64,000 nt of DNA from Myxacorys californica WJT36-NPBG1 (GTDB lineage Bacteria; Cyanobacteriota; Cyanobacteriia; Leptolyngbyales; Leptolyngbyaceae): the NCBI GenBank assembly GCA_019359315.1, contig JAHHHO010000012.1, positions 46,627 through 110,626 of the forward strand. Reading direction: 5' to 3'. Below are positions 44,720-53,700 of this stretch, in pieces (position 1 is the stretch's first letter; each line of letters starts with the position of its first letter). Under the pieces are notes generated by a model. That model was given only the letters and a program-made list of their open reading frames with translations, had not been told where the DNA came from and searched no databases. Both the position numbers and the translations under genes were made by a program.

Positions 44720-45751
44720 CTATTTCAGTTGGCACAGCAAGACGCTAAACCATTGATTCTGATCTGTCCAAACGCGGATCGGCATTAAGCCTTTTGACTC
44801 CAGCAGATGCTGCATCTTATCGAGATCAAACTTGCGGGAAATTTCGCTCAAGATGGTTTCGCCCGCTTCAAACTCGACCGTCAGATCCAATGCTTTGAGA
44901 TGAATAGTCTGCGATCGTAGACTCTTGAGATGCATTTCAACCTGTCGCTGCGCTTCGTTGTAGACCGCAACATGCTCAAACTGGGTCAGATCAAAATCTC
45001 CATCAAACCGACGATTGAGATGCCGCAGCATGTTTAAGTTAAACTCGGCGGTGATGCCTTGACTGTCGTTGTAAGCGGCTTCAAGTTGGGCTTTCGCTTT
45101 ATGTAAATCGATGCCCAGCAAAAAATATTCTCCTGGTTTCAGCGCATCTGTAATCTGTTGCAGAAAGAGGTCACAGGCTTGCGGGTTGAGGTTACCTAGT
45201 GTGCTGCCAATGAATCCGATCACGCGGGTTGGCAGTTCGCTATCTGGTAGCTTTTGCAGTGCTAGTTCGTAGGTTCCGATGAATCCGTGAATGTGAAGGT
45301 CGGGATAATCTAGCAACAACCGCTCAGCGCTGCTCTCTAGAATGCCAGCGCTAATATCAATCGGGCAGTAAATTAATTCTTGCCCTGAGTCTTGATAAGC
45401 ATCCAGTAAGATTCTTGTTTTAGTCGAACTGCCGCTTCCCAATTCGATCAGTTCACAAGCTCCCGTGATCTCTGCGATCGCGCCTGCATACTGCTGCAAA
45501 ATTTCGGTTTCGGTTCGCGTTAGATAATACTCTGGCAACTCACAGATCAGCTCAAACAATTCGGAGCCGCGATCGTCATAAAAATATCGGGCTGGCAGAG
45601 TCTTCGGCGTTTGGGTCAGTCCGCGTACTACATCGCTGCCCGGATGCAGTTCATCGTCGGATGGCTCGGTCGGACTAACAAGATGCTCTAAACGTAATCG
45701 GTGTTCAACTGAACGCAGTTTAGATTGATCAATCGATGGAGATGTTGACAT
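44720..45751 (-). CDS. egtD: L-histidine N-alpha-methyltransferase
   Basis: The enzyme methylates histidine three times with S-adenosylmethionine to give hercynine, the first step of ergothioneine synthesis. The 343-residue protein has the EgtD features TLPARYFYDDRGSELFE (substrate lid), CELIELGSGSSTKTRILLDA (SAM loop) and VIGFIGSTLGNLNP. I chose ATG 45749-45751, which follows GAGGAG. A longer frame adds 25 unsupported residues. It is the last gene of the egtC-egtB-egtD series on this strand, 134 nt after egtB. Confidence 0.93.
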   Translation of the reverse strand: MSTSPSIDQSKLRSVEHRLRLEHLVSPTEPSDDELHPGSDVVRGLTQTPKTLPARYFYDDRGSELFELICELPEYYLTRTETEILQQYAGAIAEITGACELIELGSGSSTKTRILLDAYQDSGQELIYCPIDISAGILESSAERLLLDYPDLHIHGFIGTYELALQKLPDSELPTRVIGFIGSTLGNLNPQACDLFLQQITDALKPGEYFLLGIDLHKAKAQLEAAYNDSQGITAEFNLNMLRHLNRRFDGDFDLTQFEHVAVYNEAQRQVEMHLKSLRSQTIHLKALDLTVEFEAGETILSEISRKFDLDKMQHLLESKGLMPIRVWTDQNQWFSVLLCQLK

Positions 45752-45885
45752 AAATTTGAAATCACTCCTCAATGCACTAATCGTGGGTTTAATCGACAGT
45801 TCCAACTGAGATCGCAACGGCTGCACGAATGCAAAGGTGCGGTCATCGGTTCGTACTGCAACCGATCATAGGGCGAATCGATTCT

Positions 45886-47136
45886 CTACGATTTGGCGCA
45901 TCGAAAGCCTGCAAAAACTTGTTGAACGTGCGGATGATACCAATTGCGAAACGAATTTCGCATCGCCCACCGCCGAGTCGCCCAACTGCCTCCCTTTAAC
46001 ACTCGATGGGCATTGTCAAAATAGGTTTGAGAATATCCCGCATAGGGGAAGCACTCAAAGTTTGAATAGCCGACAAACCAAGTTGCCGTCCATTCCCAAA
46101 CGTTACCCAGCATATCAAAACATCCCCAAGGACTCTGCCCTTGAGGATAGCGATCGACGGGCGTAGTCCTGCCGATCCCATGCTGATGATTACAATGCGT
46201 GCGCTCCGGTTCTGCGTTGCCCCACGGATAAGTCAAGCGGGTTTGCGCTGTCGAATTCCAACTCGCTGCTTTCTCCCACTCTGACTCCGTCGGTAACCGC
46301 TTCCCCACAAAGCGAGCGTAGGCACTTGCTTCATACCAACTGACACCACAAACTGGATGAGTGCCGTAAACCGGATCATCAGTCCAATACAACGGAAACT
46401 GAGTCTGGGTCGCTTGCAGCCAGTTCCACCCTTCCTCTGACCACCACTGTCGATCGCGATAGCCCTCTGCTTGGATAAATAGACGATACTCCTGACACGT
46501 GACCGGATAGCGATCGATCCAATAGTTTTCTAAGTAAACCTGTTGAACCGGACGTTCATTATCCATGGCGTCGATCGAGTCGCTTCCTTGCTCGAAATAG
46601 CTCGCCTCGATCAGAACCATGTCCCCTTCTGAAGCAGAGCAATTCGTCTCATTGATCCAATCAGTCGTTGCGTCCGTGTTCGGCTCGGTTGGCAGTTGAG
46701 ATAACGCCAGCACAATGGCGATCGTCTCTGCGTGTTGGCTCTCGTGTTGAATCAACCATCGCCACAGGCGTTCTTGTTTCTCTAGAGGAGCGACCTCTAA
46801 ATAGGTAAGCACCCTAGATCGAATCGTATCCATGTAGTCTACAACTTCTGCGATCGCCGGAAGATGCACGCGATCGCGCTTCAGCAATCCGTCTTGAGCA
46901 AACAAGCGATGATCGCCTCGAATCGGCGGCTCGCCTGCGTAGCGTTGCAGAACCCACAGCGCTTCGGTATAAGCGATGTGTCCGAGATGCCAGCCAATCG
47001 GACTAAAGTCTGGATGCGCCTGTCGGCAAAAAGTGTCGTAATCAACGTCTTCAAAGAGCGCCAAAGTTGCTTTTCGGCACTCTCGAAGGGTTTGCACAAC
47101 AGAATTAGACAGACTGGATATCGATCGTGAGGTCAT
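45886..47136 (-). CDS. egtB: Ergothioneine biosynthesis sulfoxide synthase
   Basis: This iron-dependent enzyme joins hercynine with a thiol donor and oxygen to form the sulfoxide intermediate of ergothioneine. The 416-residue protein has an N-terminal DinB-like helical bundle with the iron ligands in GWHLGHIAYTE and the H-x3-H-x-E set HESQHAET. A C-terminal formylglycine-enzyme-like domain follows (VCGVSWYEASAYARFVGKRL, FDMLGNVWEWTATWF, FRNWYHPHVQQVFAGFRCA). The ATG at 47136 lies inside the end of egtC (32-nt overlap). Sequence alone does not settle whether the donor is cysteine or gamma-glutamylcysteine. Confidence 0.92.
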   Translation of the reverse strand: MTSRSISSLSNSVVQTLRECRKATLALFEDVDYDTFCRQAHPDFSPIGWHLGHIAYTEALWVLQRYAGEPPIRGDHRLFAQDGLLKRDRVHLPAIAEVVDYMDTIRSRVLTYLEVAPLEKQERLWRWLIQHESQHAETIAIVLALSQLPTEPNTDATTDWINETNCSASEGDMVLIEASYFEQGSDSIDAMDNERPVQQVYLENYWIDRYPVTCQEYRLFIQAEGYRDRQWWSEEGWNWLQATQTQFPLYWTDDPVYGTHPVCGVSWYEASAYARFVGKRLPTESEWEKAASWNSTAQTRLTYPWGNAEPERTHCNHQHGIGRTTPVDRYPQGQSPWGCFDMLGNVWEWTATWFVGYSNFECFPYAGYSQTYFDNAHRVLKGGSWATRRWAMRNSFRNWYHPHVQQVFAGFRCAKS

Positions 47137-47899
47137 GATGTACGGTAAAAAGGCAGCGATCGGGCAACGACTCCCAATTTCCCTCAAACAGAGGTTCTGA
47201 TGCAATCAGCACTGAGTTAGAGACTGAGTGATCTTTCACAGGCTCATCTTTCAAATAGTAAAGCGAAGGGGAATCGAGCTGGTAAGCATAGCGAGATCCA
47301 ACGAGCTGCTGACCATCACTGAGAATGAAATTGGCAGAAAACGGCGTTTGATGTTTTTCGCCTAGCTCGGTCAGCACCTTTAGCATGTGGTGCAATGCTT
47401 GGATCAGCGTAGAACTCGTCTCAAGCTCATCGATCAGCAGTGCAATCATGTGTTCTGAATCGGTTGATCCTTTAACCCATTGGTAGGCTGCATCACTTAA
47501 GCGATCGCAGATCGGACGATACAACGTGTGCCGAAAATCTTTGATAAGCCCATTGTGCATACTCAAAATTTGACCATACTGAAACGGCTGACAGTTGCTC
47601 AAATCTACGGCAATTCCGGCGGTGGCACTCCGAACATTTGCCAACAGACAGTGCGATTCGACATACCGACTTAAGCTCGGCAAATTCACATCACTCCAGA
47701 TTGGCACAGTATTCTTGTACGTGAATGACTCTGACTCACGATCAGAATCATACCAACCGACGCCAAAGCCGTCTGCATTCACGACTCCTGACTTCATCTC
47801 CTTCGGTTGATAGCTCTGGACAATCAAGGAGTGTTCAGGTTGAGAAAGAACTTGCTCCAACGAAATTGGAGACCCTAAATAGCCCAGTAAACGGCACAT
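47105..47899 (-). CDS. egtC: Class II glutamine amidotransferase (EgtC-like)
   Basis: In the actinobacterial pathway EgtC removes the glutamyl group from the gamma-glutamyl sulfoxide made by EgtB. The 264-residue protein has the Ntn-hydrolase N-terminus MCRLLGYLG with nucleophile Cys2 after Met removal, NADGFGVGWYD, LLANVRSATAG and LSMHNGLIKDF, all typical of class II amidotransferases. The overlap with egtB and the order egtC-egtB-egtD support the assignment. egtA and egtE were not found nearby, so glutamylcysteine synthesis and the final C-S lyase must come from elsewhere. Confidence 0.87.
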   Translation of the reverse strand: MCRLLGYLGSPISLEQVLSQPEHSLIVQSYQPKEMKSGVVNADGFGVGWYDSDRESESFTYKNTVPIWSDVNLPSLSRYVESHCLLANVRSATAGIAVDLSNCQPFQYGQILSMHNGLIKDFRHTLYRPICDRLSDAAYQWVKGSTDSEHMIALLIDELETSSTLIQALHHMLKVLTELGEKHQTPFSANFILSDGQQLVGSRYAYQLDSPSLYYLKDEPVKDHSVSNSVLIASEPLFEGNWESLPDRCLFTVHHDLTIDIQSV

Positions 47900-47990
47900 A
47901 AGTTAAGGAGAATTAAAAAAACAAATTTGAATCTCGATTCTGGCACGATTTTTTAAGTTCTGCCGAATGGGACTGCCGTTAAAGCGGTTC

Positions 47991-48368
47991 TCAAAAGTTG
48001 CGCGTTGCGCTAATTGCTAAACAGGCCCAGCCGACAATAAACCCCACCCCACCGAGAGGCGCAACTGCCCCTAACACTTTCACTCCCGATAAACTCAATC
48101 CATAAAGACTGCCCGAAAATAATCCAATCCCAATCAAAAAGCTAATTCCTGATGCATTTAGCCATGCCTGATTAGTCTCTGGACGGCTCAATAAAATACC
48201 AACTATAATTAGTGCCAGCGCATGATACATCTGGTATCGCGCTCCCGTTTCAAACACATCGAGCATTCGTTCGCTCAATCGTTCTCGCAGTGAATGCGTT
48301 GCAAATGCTCCGGCTGCAACTGAGATTCCTGCTAGTGTTGCTCCTAGTGTGGTAAATAATTGTTCCAT
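47991..48368 (-). CDS. DUF423 membrane protein
   Basis: The 125-residue protein has four membrane helices and the DUF423 family signatures GAFATHSLRERLSERMLDVF, YHALALIIVGIL and APLGGVGFIVGWACLA. The function of the family is unknown. I chose ATG 48366-48368, preceded by AAGGATAATT. The frame extends about 67 codons further without similarity. It begins 2 nt after the stop of the upstream gene, so the two are probably cotranslated. Confidence 0.85.
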   Translation of the reverse strand: MEQLFTTLGATLAGISVAAGAFATHSLRERLSERMLDVFETGARYQMYHALALIIVGILLSRPETNQAWLNASGISFLIGIGLFSGSLYGLSLSGVKVLGAVAPLGGVGFIVGWACLAISATRNF

Positions 48369-48370
48369 AA

Positions 48371-49027
48371 TTATCCTTTTGGTACTATCAATATTGCTGC
48401 GCCAGCCGCTTCTAACGTTTGCTTTAATGAACAGGCTCGTTGTTCGGTTACATCTGTTGCGATCGCAACCGGTCGCGACTTGGCTTGTTTCAACAGTGCC
48501 TTCAGCACCGATCGCTCTAGCCGCATGTTTTGCTGAAGTACATTGAGCACGCGATCGCGATGCTGCCAAGGAAACGATTGCAGCACAACATCATAGGCAG
48601 TGGCAGCCGGAAGCGCGTTAAAGTCCCCATCGAAATAGTAGAAAATCTTTCCTTCTTCCGAAACATTGTAGGCCGCGTTAAACTCGCGTGCCCGTTCATC
48701 TAAATAAGCTTTCGCGTCTGTGCCGCTGATGCCCGCTTCCATTGAGAAGCGCAGCACGTTCAATTGTCCGCTATTTTCCTTCAGCAATCGGTAGAACACC
48801 TTTTGCAAGCGATCGCGCTCTTTTTGGTTGCGGCGATCGCGGGTTTGAATCAACAGCCAACTGCCCAACGCTGTGGACGGAACCCCGCCTAACAGTCCTA
48901 CACCCACCGAGGCGAACTGCTGCTCAGGTGTCGCTCTCGGTTGAGTGATGCCTAGCACCGCAATCAGCCCGAAAAAGAGGCCGATGCCAAACGAGGCTCC
49001 GGCTGCGATCGTTCTTCCTTGCGCCAT
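48371..49027 (-). CDS. Membrane protein with predicted L7/L12-like C-terminal tail
   Basis: The 218-residue protein has two membrane helices (about 8-28 and 38-60), a helical middle with winged-helix character (VFYRLLKENSGQLNVLRFSM and AKAYLDERAREFNAAYNV), and a C-terminal block. That block ends in AIATDVTEQRACSLKQTLEAAGAAILIVPKG, which resembles the ribosomal L7/L12 C-terminal fold in length and pattern. Function unknown. It is immediately upstream of the DUF423 gene on the same transcript. Confidence 0.62.
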   Translation of the reverse strand: MAQGRTIAAGASFGIGLFFGLIAVLGITQPRATPEQQFASVGVGLLGGVPSTALGSWLLIQTRDRRNQKERDRLQKVFYRLLKENSGQLNVLRFSMEAGISGTDAKAYLDERAREFNAAYNVSEEGKIFYYFDGDFNALPAATAYDVVLQSFPWQHRDRVLNVLQQNMRLERSVLKALLKQAKSRPVAIATDVTEQRACSLKQTLEAAGAAILIVPKG

Positions 49028-49143
49028 AGTCTTTTGATGACGATGTTAATTCTGCTGACATCTTAGCCCGCAAGAATAAGGATAGAGGAGGGATGAAGGA
49101 AGACTAAATTCATCTCTCCTCCAAATTCAAACTGATTCAGCGT

Positions 49144-49262
49144 TCATATTGTGGAGAGGTCAAGCCCAATATCGAATGTTCCTACATATCCGGTTGAGCC
49201 TTGGCTGAGTTGGAGCAGCAGTTGCTCACCACCATCCTGAAAGATGGCGTCACTATCATTTC
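49144..49262 (-). pseudogene. Possible fragment of a secreted/repeat protein C-terminus
   Basis: On the minus strand the last 39 codons before a TGA read NDSDAIFQDGGEQLLLQLSQ followed by TGYVGTFDIGLDL. This looks like the end of a secreted or RTX-type protein, without the expected upstream part. The frame runs upstream another 23 codons that look random. I do not recognise a specific family. Either a decayed fragment or chance. Confidence 0.25.
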
Positions 49263-49334
49263 TTTGGGTGCGCTGCCCTTTGGGCATAAGGTATGAGAAG
49301 CATCGCTGGATTGACCAATTAGCACTATGCAAGG

Positions 49335-49893
49335 TCTTTTATTTAGAGGATGGAGTCCGCCGATTGAGTGGAATTGTTCGTAAACTGTTGCTGCTTTCGC
49401 TGGCAGATGCCGGACGAATGAATCTTTACCGAGTCGAGGTGGATCTTTCTCACTTTCTCACTTATTGCGGGAGATGTTAGAAGATATCGAACTCCTTGCG
49501 TCTCATCTGGAGGTTGCGACCGATTTGGCGGATGGCTTGGCAGTGCAGGGCGATCGCGACTTGCTAATCAAGTTTTGCAAAACTTGATTAGCAACGCCAT
49601 TAAATATAATTTGCCCAACGGCTGGATTCGGATGACCGCTCATCGCCACGGTGCAAGGGTTGCGATCGCTATCAGTAATAGCTCAAAAGACATTTTAGTT
49701 AGAGCGCGATCGTCAACGCATTTCCGATCGCGTTCATCGCGGTGATCCAGCCCGGACGCGCAAAGTAGAGGGAATCGGATTGGGACTGAGCCTTGCACGG
49801 GAGATTGTGCGGGCACACAACGGCGACTTGAGACTTGACCCAGCCGTACCCGGACAAACAACGTTCATCCTGACCTTACCCGCATTCTTGTAA
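49335..49893 (+). pseudogene. Decayed sensor histidine kinase (C-terminal half)
   Basis: Pieces of a histidine kinase occur in order in shifting frames: LEDGVRRLSGIVRKLLLLSLADAG (H-box helix region), REMLEDIELLASHLEV, GDRDLL followed by NLISNAIKYNLPNGWIR (N box), RVAIAISNSS, and VEGIGLGLSLAREIVRAHNG (G2 box), then GQTTFILTLPAFL and TAA 49891-49893. At least three frameshifts separate them, and the acceptor-His region is missing. The gene is dead. Nothing else is seen from 49028 to 50077 except a possible fragment at 49144. Confidence 0.78.
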
Positions 49894-50077
49894 TCCTAGA
49901 GGTACGGATGCTGTGCCCCTACCGTTCTTTCATTTAGATTGGGACGAATGATCTAACAATAAAATGAACAAGCTTTGTAAACACTGAAACCCTAAGGGTA
50001 TACTTCAGCCTAGGGGACAGTTTTCTTAAACAAAGAATCTTGTCACGATAGTAATACTGAATTGTGGGTCTGGAGTT

Positions 50078-50503
50078 ATGAGGAGTTCTTCTGGCAGAAT
50101 AGCGGGCGGTGTTTTAATTGCGATCGCAATGGCATTAATTCTGCGAGCGGCGGGGGCATTTCAGGTTCAAGGTAACGCTTCGCAGAATCAGATTGAAGCT
50201 GATCGTCCCCCGGTTCCTGATCCGAGTGCGACTCGAGCGCCCACTTCCACTGCGCAGACACCCACTCAGGGAACCCAGACGTTTGCTCCACCCAACACTA
50301 ATTCATCAGGCTCGTCCACATCAACCAATCCCTCTAATTTGCCAGAAGGTGCATATCCAGACACAACGACGGGCAACGGAACGAGTGGGAACGGAACTAC
50401 TAACAACGGAACGAGTGGGAACGGAACTACTGACAACGGAACCACAACAGATACAACGTCTAACCAAACACCCTATCCCCCACCAGTGCGAGCAGGATGG
50501 TAG
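50078..50503 (+). CDS. Low-complexity exported protein
   Basis: The 141-residue protein has an N-terminal signal or anchor segment (GGVLIAIAMALILRAAGAF, about 10-28). A Pro/Thr/Ser/Asn-rich tail follows with two near-identical copies of GNGTSGNGTT(N/D)NGT encoded by a direct DNA repeat at about 50373-50440. No domain. It is probably an extracytoplasmic, flexible protein. It lies 29 nt upstream of thiO and may be cotranscribed with it. Confidence 0.6.
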   Translation: MRSSSGRIAGGVLIAIAMALILRAAGAFQVQGNASQNQIEADRPPVPDPSATRAPTSTAQTPTQGTQTFAPPNTNSSGSSTSTNPSNLPEGAYPDTTTGNGTSGNGTTNNGTSGNGTTDNGTTTDTTSNQTPYPPPVRAGW

Positions 50504-50532
50504 AACGGAGAGGGGTTCATACATGAGTCGTA

Positions 50533-51594
50533 ATGACTGAGAAACGGGACATTTTGATCGTGGGTGGTGGTGTGATCAGTTTTGCGATCGCGCTAGAGCT
50601 AACCCGCCAAGGCGCATCGGTGACGATCCTCTGTCGAGATGCGGCTCAGGCGGCTACCCAAGCGGCAGCAGGAATGCTTGCGCCTCAAGCCGAAATGATC
50701 CCGCCAAGCCCAATGTTGGAGTTGTGTTTACACAGTCGATCGCTCTATCCAGCTTGGGTTCATCAACTTGAAGCCCTAACCGGGCTAAGTGCGGGCTATT
50801 GGGCATGCGGAATTCTGGCTCCTAAATATGGAGAGACAGGACATACCGGAGAACATTGGATCGGACGAGAAGAAATTCACGCTCGTCAACCCGGATTGAG
50901 TGCTGAAGTGATGGGAGGCTACTGGTTTCCCAAAGATGCCCAAGTGGATAACCGAGCTTTGGCGAAAGTGCTTTGGGCCGCGGCTCAGAAATTAGGCATT
51001 GAAATTCGATCCGGGGTAACGGTCGATTTAGTGGCTCATCGAGAGGCGACCGTCACTCATTTGCATACCAATCAAGGTGACTGGCAAGCCGAACACTACA
51101 TTTTGGCGACCGGAGCTTGGTCAGAAGATTTGCTTCCCGTTCCGGTCTTTCCCAGAAAAGGGCAAATGCTGTCTGTCCAGGCTCCGGCTGATGCGACGCT
51201 GCCTCTGCAACAGGTTCTCTATGGTGATGAGATCTACATTGTGCCGCGCCGCGATCGCCGGATTGTCATAGGCGCAACCAGCGAGAGTGTTGGCTTCACG
51301 GCGGGTAATACTCCGCCTGGTATCGAGCATTTGCAGTCTGCCGCGACTCGGCTTTATCCAGAGTTGAAGCGGTTTCCGGTTCAGGAAACATGGTGGGGAT
51401 TTCGACCTGCAACGCCCGATGAATCGCCAATTTTAGGCGAAAGCCCTTATCGCAATTTGACCTTAGCGGTAGGGCACTATCGCAACGGCATTCTGTTAGC
51501 TCCTGTGACAGGATGTGCGATCGCGCAATGGGTGCTGAATCGAACTGCTATTGTTCCTCTTGATGCGTTTCATTGGTCACGCTTTCGCCCCTGA
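50533..51594 (+). CDS. thiO: Glycine oxidase ThiO (FAD-dependent)
   Basis: The enzyme oxidises glycine to the iminoacetate used for the thiazole ring of thiamine. The 353-residue protein has the dinucleotide-binding start ILIVGGGVISFAIALE, QAAAGMLAPQAEM near residue 45 (typical ThiO substrate loop), and the late FAD contact HYRNGILLAPVTG. The length is right for a stand-alone ThiO. thiG, with which it is fused in some cyanobacteria, is not adjacent. The intergenic 51595-51860 shows no gene. Confidence 0.88.
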   Translation: MTEKRDILIVGGGVISFAIALELTRQGASVTILCRDAAQAATQAAAGMLAPQAEMIPPSPMLELCLHSRSLYPAWVHQLEALTGLSAGYWACGILAPKYGETGHTGEHWIGREEIHARQPGLSAEVMGGYWFPKDAQVDNRALAKVLWAAAQKLGIEIRSGVTVDLVAHREATVTHLHTNQGDWQAEHYILATGAWSEDLLPVPVFPRKGQMLSVQAPADATLPLQQVLYGDEIYIVPRRDRRIVIGATSESVGFTAGNTPPGIEHLQSAATRLYPELKRFPVQETWWGFRPATPDESPILGESPYRNLTLAVGHYRNGILLAPVTGCAIAQWVLNRTAIVPLDAFHWSRFRP

Positions 51595-51860
51595 TGAATC
51601 GCCTGAGTTCAGTACTACGAACCGTTTTCGCCTCGGTGCATCTATCGGTAGGTGCTTTAAGAATCACTCTTTAGCTAGAGGAAGAGGTTATTTCTCTAGA
51701 TACAGCGATTCCTAACCTGATCAGAACTATGTTGTAAATGTAACAAGTGCTTCAGTCTAGCCCTCAGACGCATCTACTTAAAACCCCTTTTGCAAGCTTA
51801 ATTAAAGAACAGCTTGTTCAGCACTTCTAAAAACTATTTTGACGAGTTTTAATTACTAAA

Positions 51861-52532
51861 ATGGCAAACATTAATGACCGCGACGCTTATAATCGCGACA
51901 ACAATCCCAACAGAACCCCAGAAACCCTAAATACCCCAGAAACCCTAAATCAATCCGGCGATTATCACGTTGTGAAGCCCGATCCGGTCAATTACCGGCA
52001 GGGCTATGTTGAAGGCAAAGCCCTTGAGCAGCAGCGCTATGAGGCGAATCAGCAAATTCGAGATAACGATAACGCTGGACGTGGACTACTGGTTGGTATT
52101 TTGGCGACAGGGCTGTTGGCTCTAGTCGGCGCAAGTTTCTATTTCTTAACGCAGCGCGATCGTACTCCCGCACCCGCCGTTAATCGGACGATCATAGTTC
52201 CTAGCGCGGCTCCGTCAACCAGCCCATCAGCGAATCCGTCTCCCGAAGTGCGCGAACGCATTATTCAGCGCGATCGAGTGGTGCCTGTACCTCAACAATC
52301 CGCGCCTACTCGAGTGATTACGATTCCTCAGCCCTCGGCTCCCGCTCAGCCTGCCCCGGCTCAGCCTGCTCCCGCTCAGCCTTCGGCTCCAGCGCAATCT
52401 ACTCCTCGAGAGACGACCTCAGATCGTTCTACTCAGCCAGAGGCTAACGATTCGGCTCAACCGTCTTCAGATGCAACCAAGCCGAGTGAAGACTCGACAA
52501 CCAGTTCTCCTCAGCCAAGTTCTGGTCAATAA
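51861..52532 (+). CDS. Single-pass membrane protein with Pro/Ala/Gln-rich tail
   Basis: The 223-residue protein has a cytoplasmic Asn/Asp-rich start containing a duplicated TPETLN (an 18-bp direct repeat in the DNA). One membrane helix follows at about 75-95 (GLLVGILATGLLALVGASFYF). The long tail has repeated APAQPAPAQP units and many Ser/Thr. It is probably anchored with the tail outside the cytoplasm. No family recognised. Confidence 0.62.
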   Translation: MANINDRDAYNRDNNPNRTPETLNTPETLNQSGDYHVVKPDPVNYRQGYVEGKALEQQRYEANQQIRDNDNAGRGLLVGILATGLLALVGASFYFLTQRDRTPAPAVNRTIIVPSAAPSTSPSANPSPEVRERIIQRDRVVPVPQQSAPTRVITIPQPSAPAQPAPAQPAPAQPSAPAQSTPRETTSDRSTQPEANDSAQPSSDATKPSEDSTTSSPQPSSGQ

Positions 52533-52587
52533 GCATCGGCAATTTTCAAACCCAGTTTCAAAGTCAGTGTGAACTTCATAAAACTTC

Positions 52588-52617
52588 CCCTGCTTTTCCT
52601 GAAGGGCAGGGTTTTTT
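52588..52617 (+). terminator. Rho-independent terminator
   Basis: CCCTGC at 52588-52593 pairs with GCAGGG at 52606-52611, followed by six T. It lies 55 nt after the stop of the Pro-rich membrane protein. No gene is seen in 52618-52896. Confidence 0.75.
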
Positions 52618-52896
52618 CTGTTGCAAGTGCTTTACGAGGAGAGCAAGAATTTAGCTCCTTTTGCAGCAGAAGGTCGAGGTGAGAGCGGTTCGGCAAAAGT
52701 CGCTGCTTCTGGATCATCTTCTAGGATCGAGCATCTAGCAGTGCGATTCGCTGCGTAACCCTCCAAAAATTGCCAGTCAAATTGTGTCCGCCACCGTACA
52801 GACACGGTTTAGGCTTTAACTTAGTCTATAGGTTAAGTTGCTGTAAGAACGCATAAAACGCCTCAGTAACCGACGCGTTACTGAATTGGGGGATGG

Positions 52897-53301
52897 ATGG
52901 ATCAACTAATCCTAGAAGGGTTAAAGCTTCTGGTTGTAGATGACGATCGCGACTCTAGGGAGTTGTTGCTAGTTGCTCTAGAAGGAGATGGAGCCGAGGT
53001 TGTCATTGTAGGAAGCGTCCGCGATGCCATTATTTCTCTTCAGCAGCGCATCCCTGATGTTTTGATTAGTGATATTAGAATGCCAGATGAATCCGGTTAT
53101 CATCTGATCGCCCAGGTTCAGCAATTAGAAACAGAATTAGGTATTTCAATTCCCGCGATCGCCGTCACTGCCTTTGCGCGTTCCAACGATCGGGCAGACT
53201 GCTTAACAGCAGGGTTTCGTCGGCATTTTTCCAAACCCGTGGATTTAGATGAACTTTCTCTTGCGATCGCTCAAGTCGCTGGACGTTCCTTTCAATCCTA
53301 G
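52897..53301 (+). CDS. Single-domain response regulator
   Basis: The 134-residue CheY-like receiver has the acidic pocket D15-D16-D17, phospho-acceptor D59 (VLISDIRMPDESGYHL), switch Thr in IAVTAFA and Lys in HFSKPVD. It has no output domain. It closely resembles the receiver domain fused to the hybrid kinase at 32680 ([16 protein letters not shown] and similar). It lies upstream of two Crp/Fnr-type regulators and a histidine kinase, which may be its partner. That is inference. The 399 nt after it show no convincing gene. Confidence 0.9.
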   Translation: MDQLILEGLKLLVVDDDRDSRELLLVALEGDGAEVVIVGSVRDAIISLQQRIPDVLISDIRMPDESGYHLIAQVQQLETELGISIPAIAVTAFARSNDRADCLTAGFRRHFSKPVDLDELSLAIAQVAGRSFQS

Positions 53302-53700
53302 TGCTCTCAATCCTAGTGGTTTGAGTCTAAAGAGATACGACTTTGCGTGCTATGGGTTCTTAAACTTTCCAAACAACTCTGCCCAGTGAGGTAGGGAATT
53401 CATAATATTGAGTACGCTATATTACTGACAAGCTCTCCTCTTAAGGTGTGTTTTACAGCTTACGGTGCGTTTTGCAGGTGAGTAGCCTCCTTTGAAGCGC
53501 AACGTTAGCATTGGCTACACTAAGGTAGCTACAGTTGCTTTTCAGATGTGTCATGAGTTCTAAGCTTATGCAGAATCAGAGAAGCTGACTCTAGATCGCC
53601 TGATTTTTGTATGTTGTCCTGCGCCTGGATGTTTCCACTGATGGTTTTGGATGTCTGTCTCACACACATCTGACTCTGAAGGTGGCGGCTCCTGATCGCC

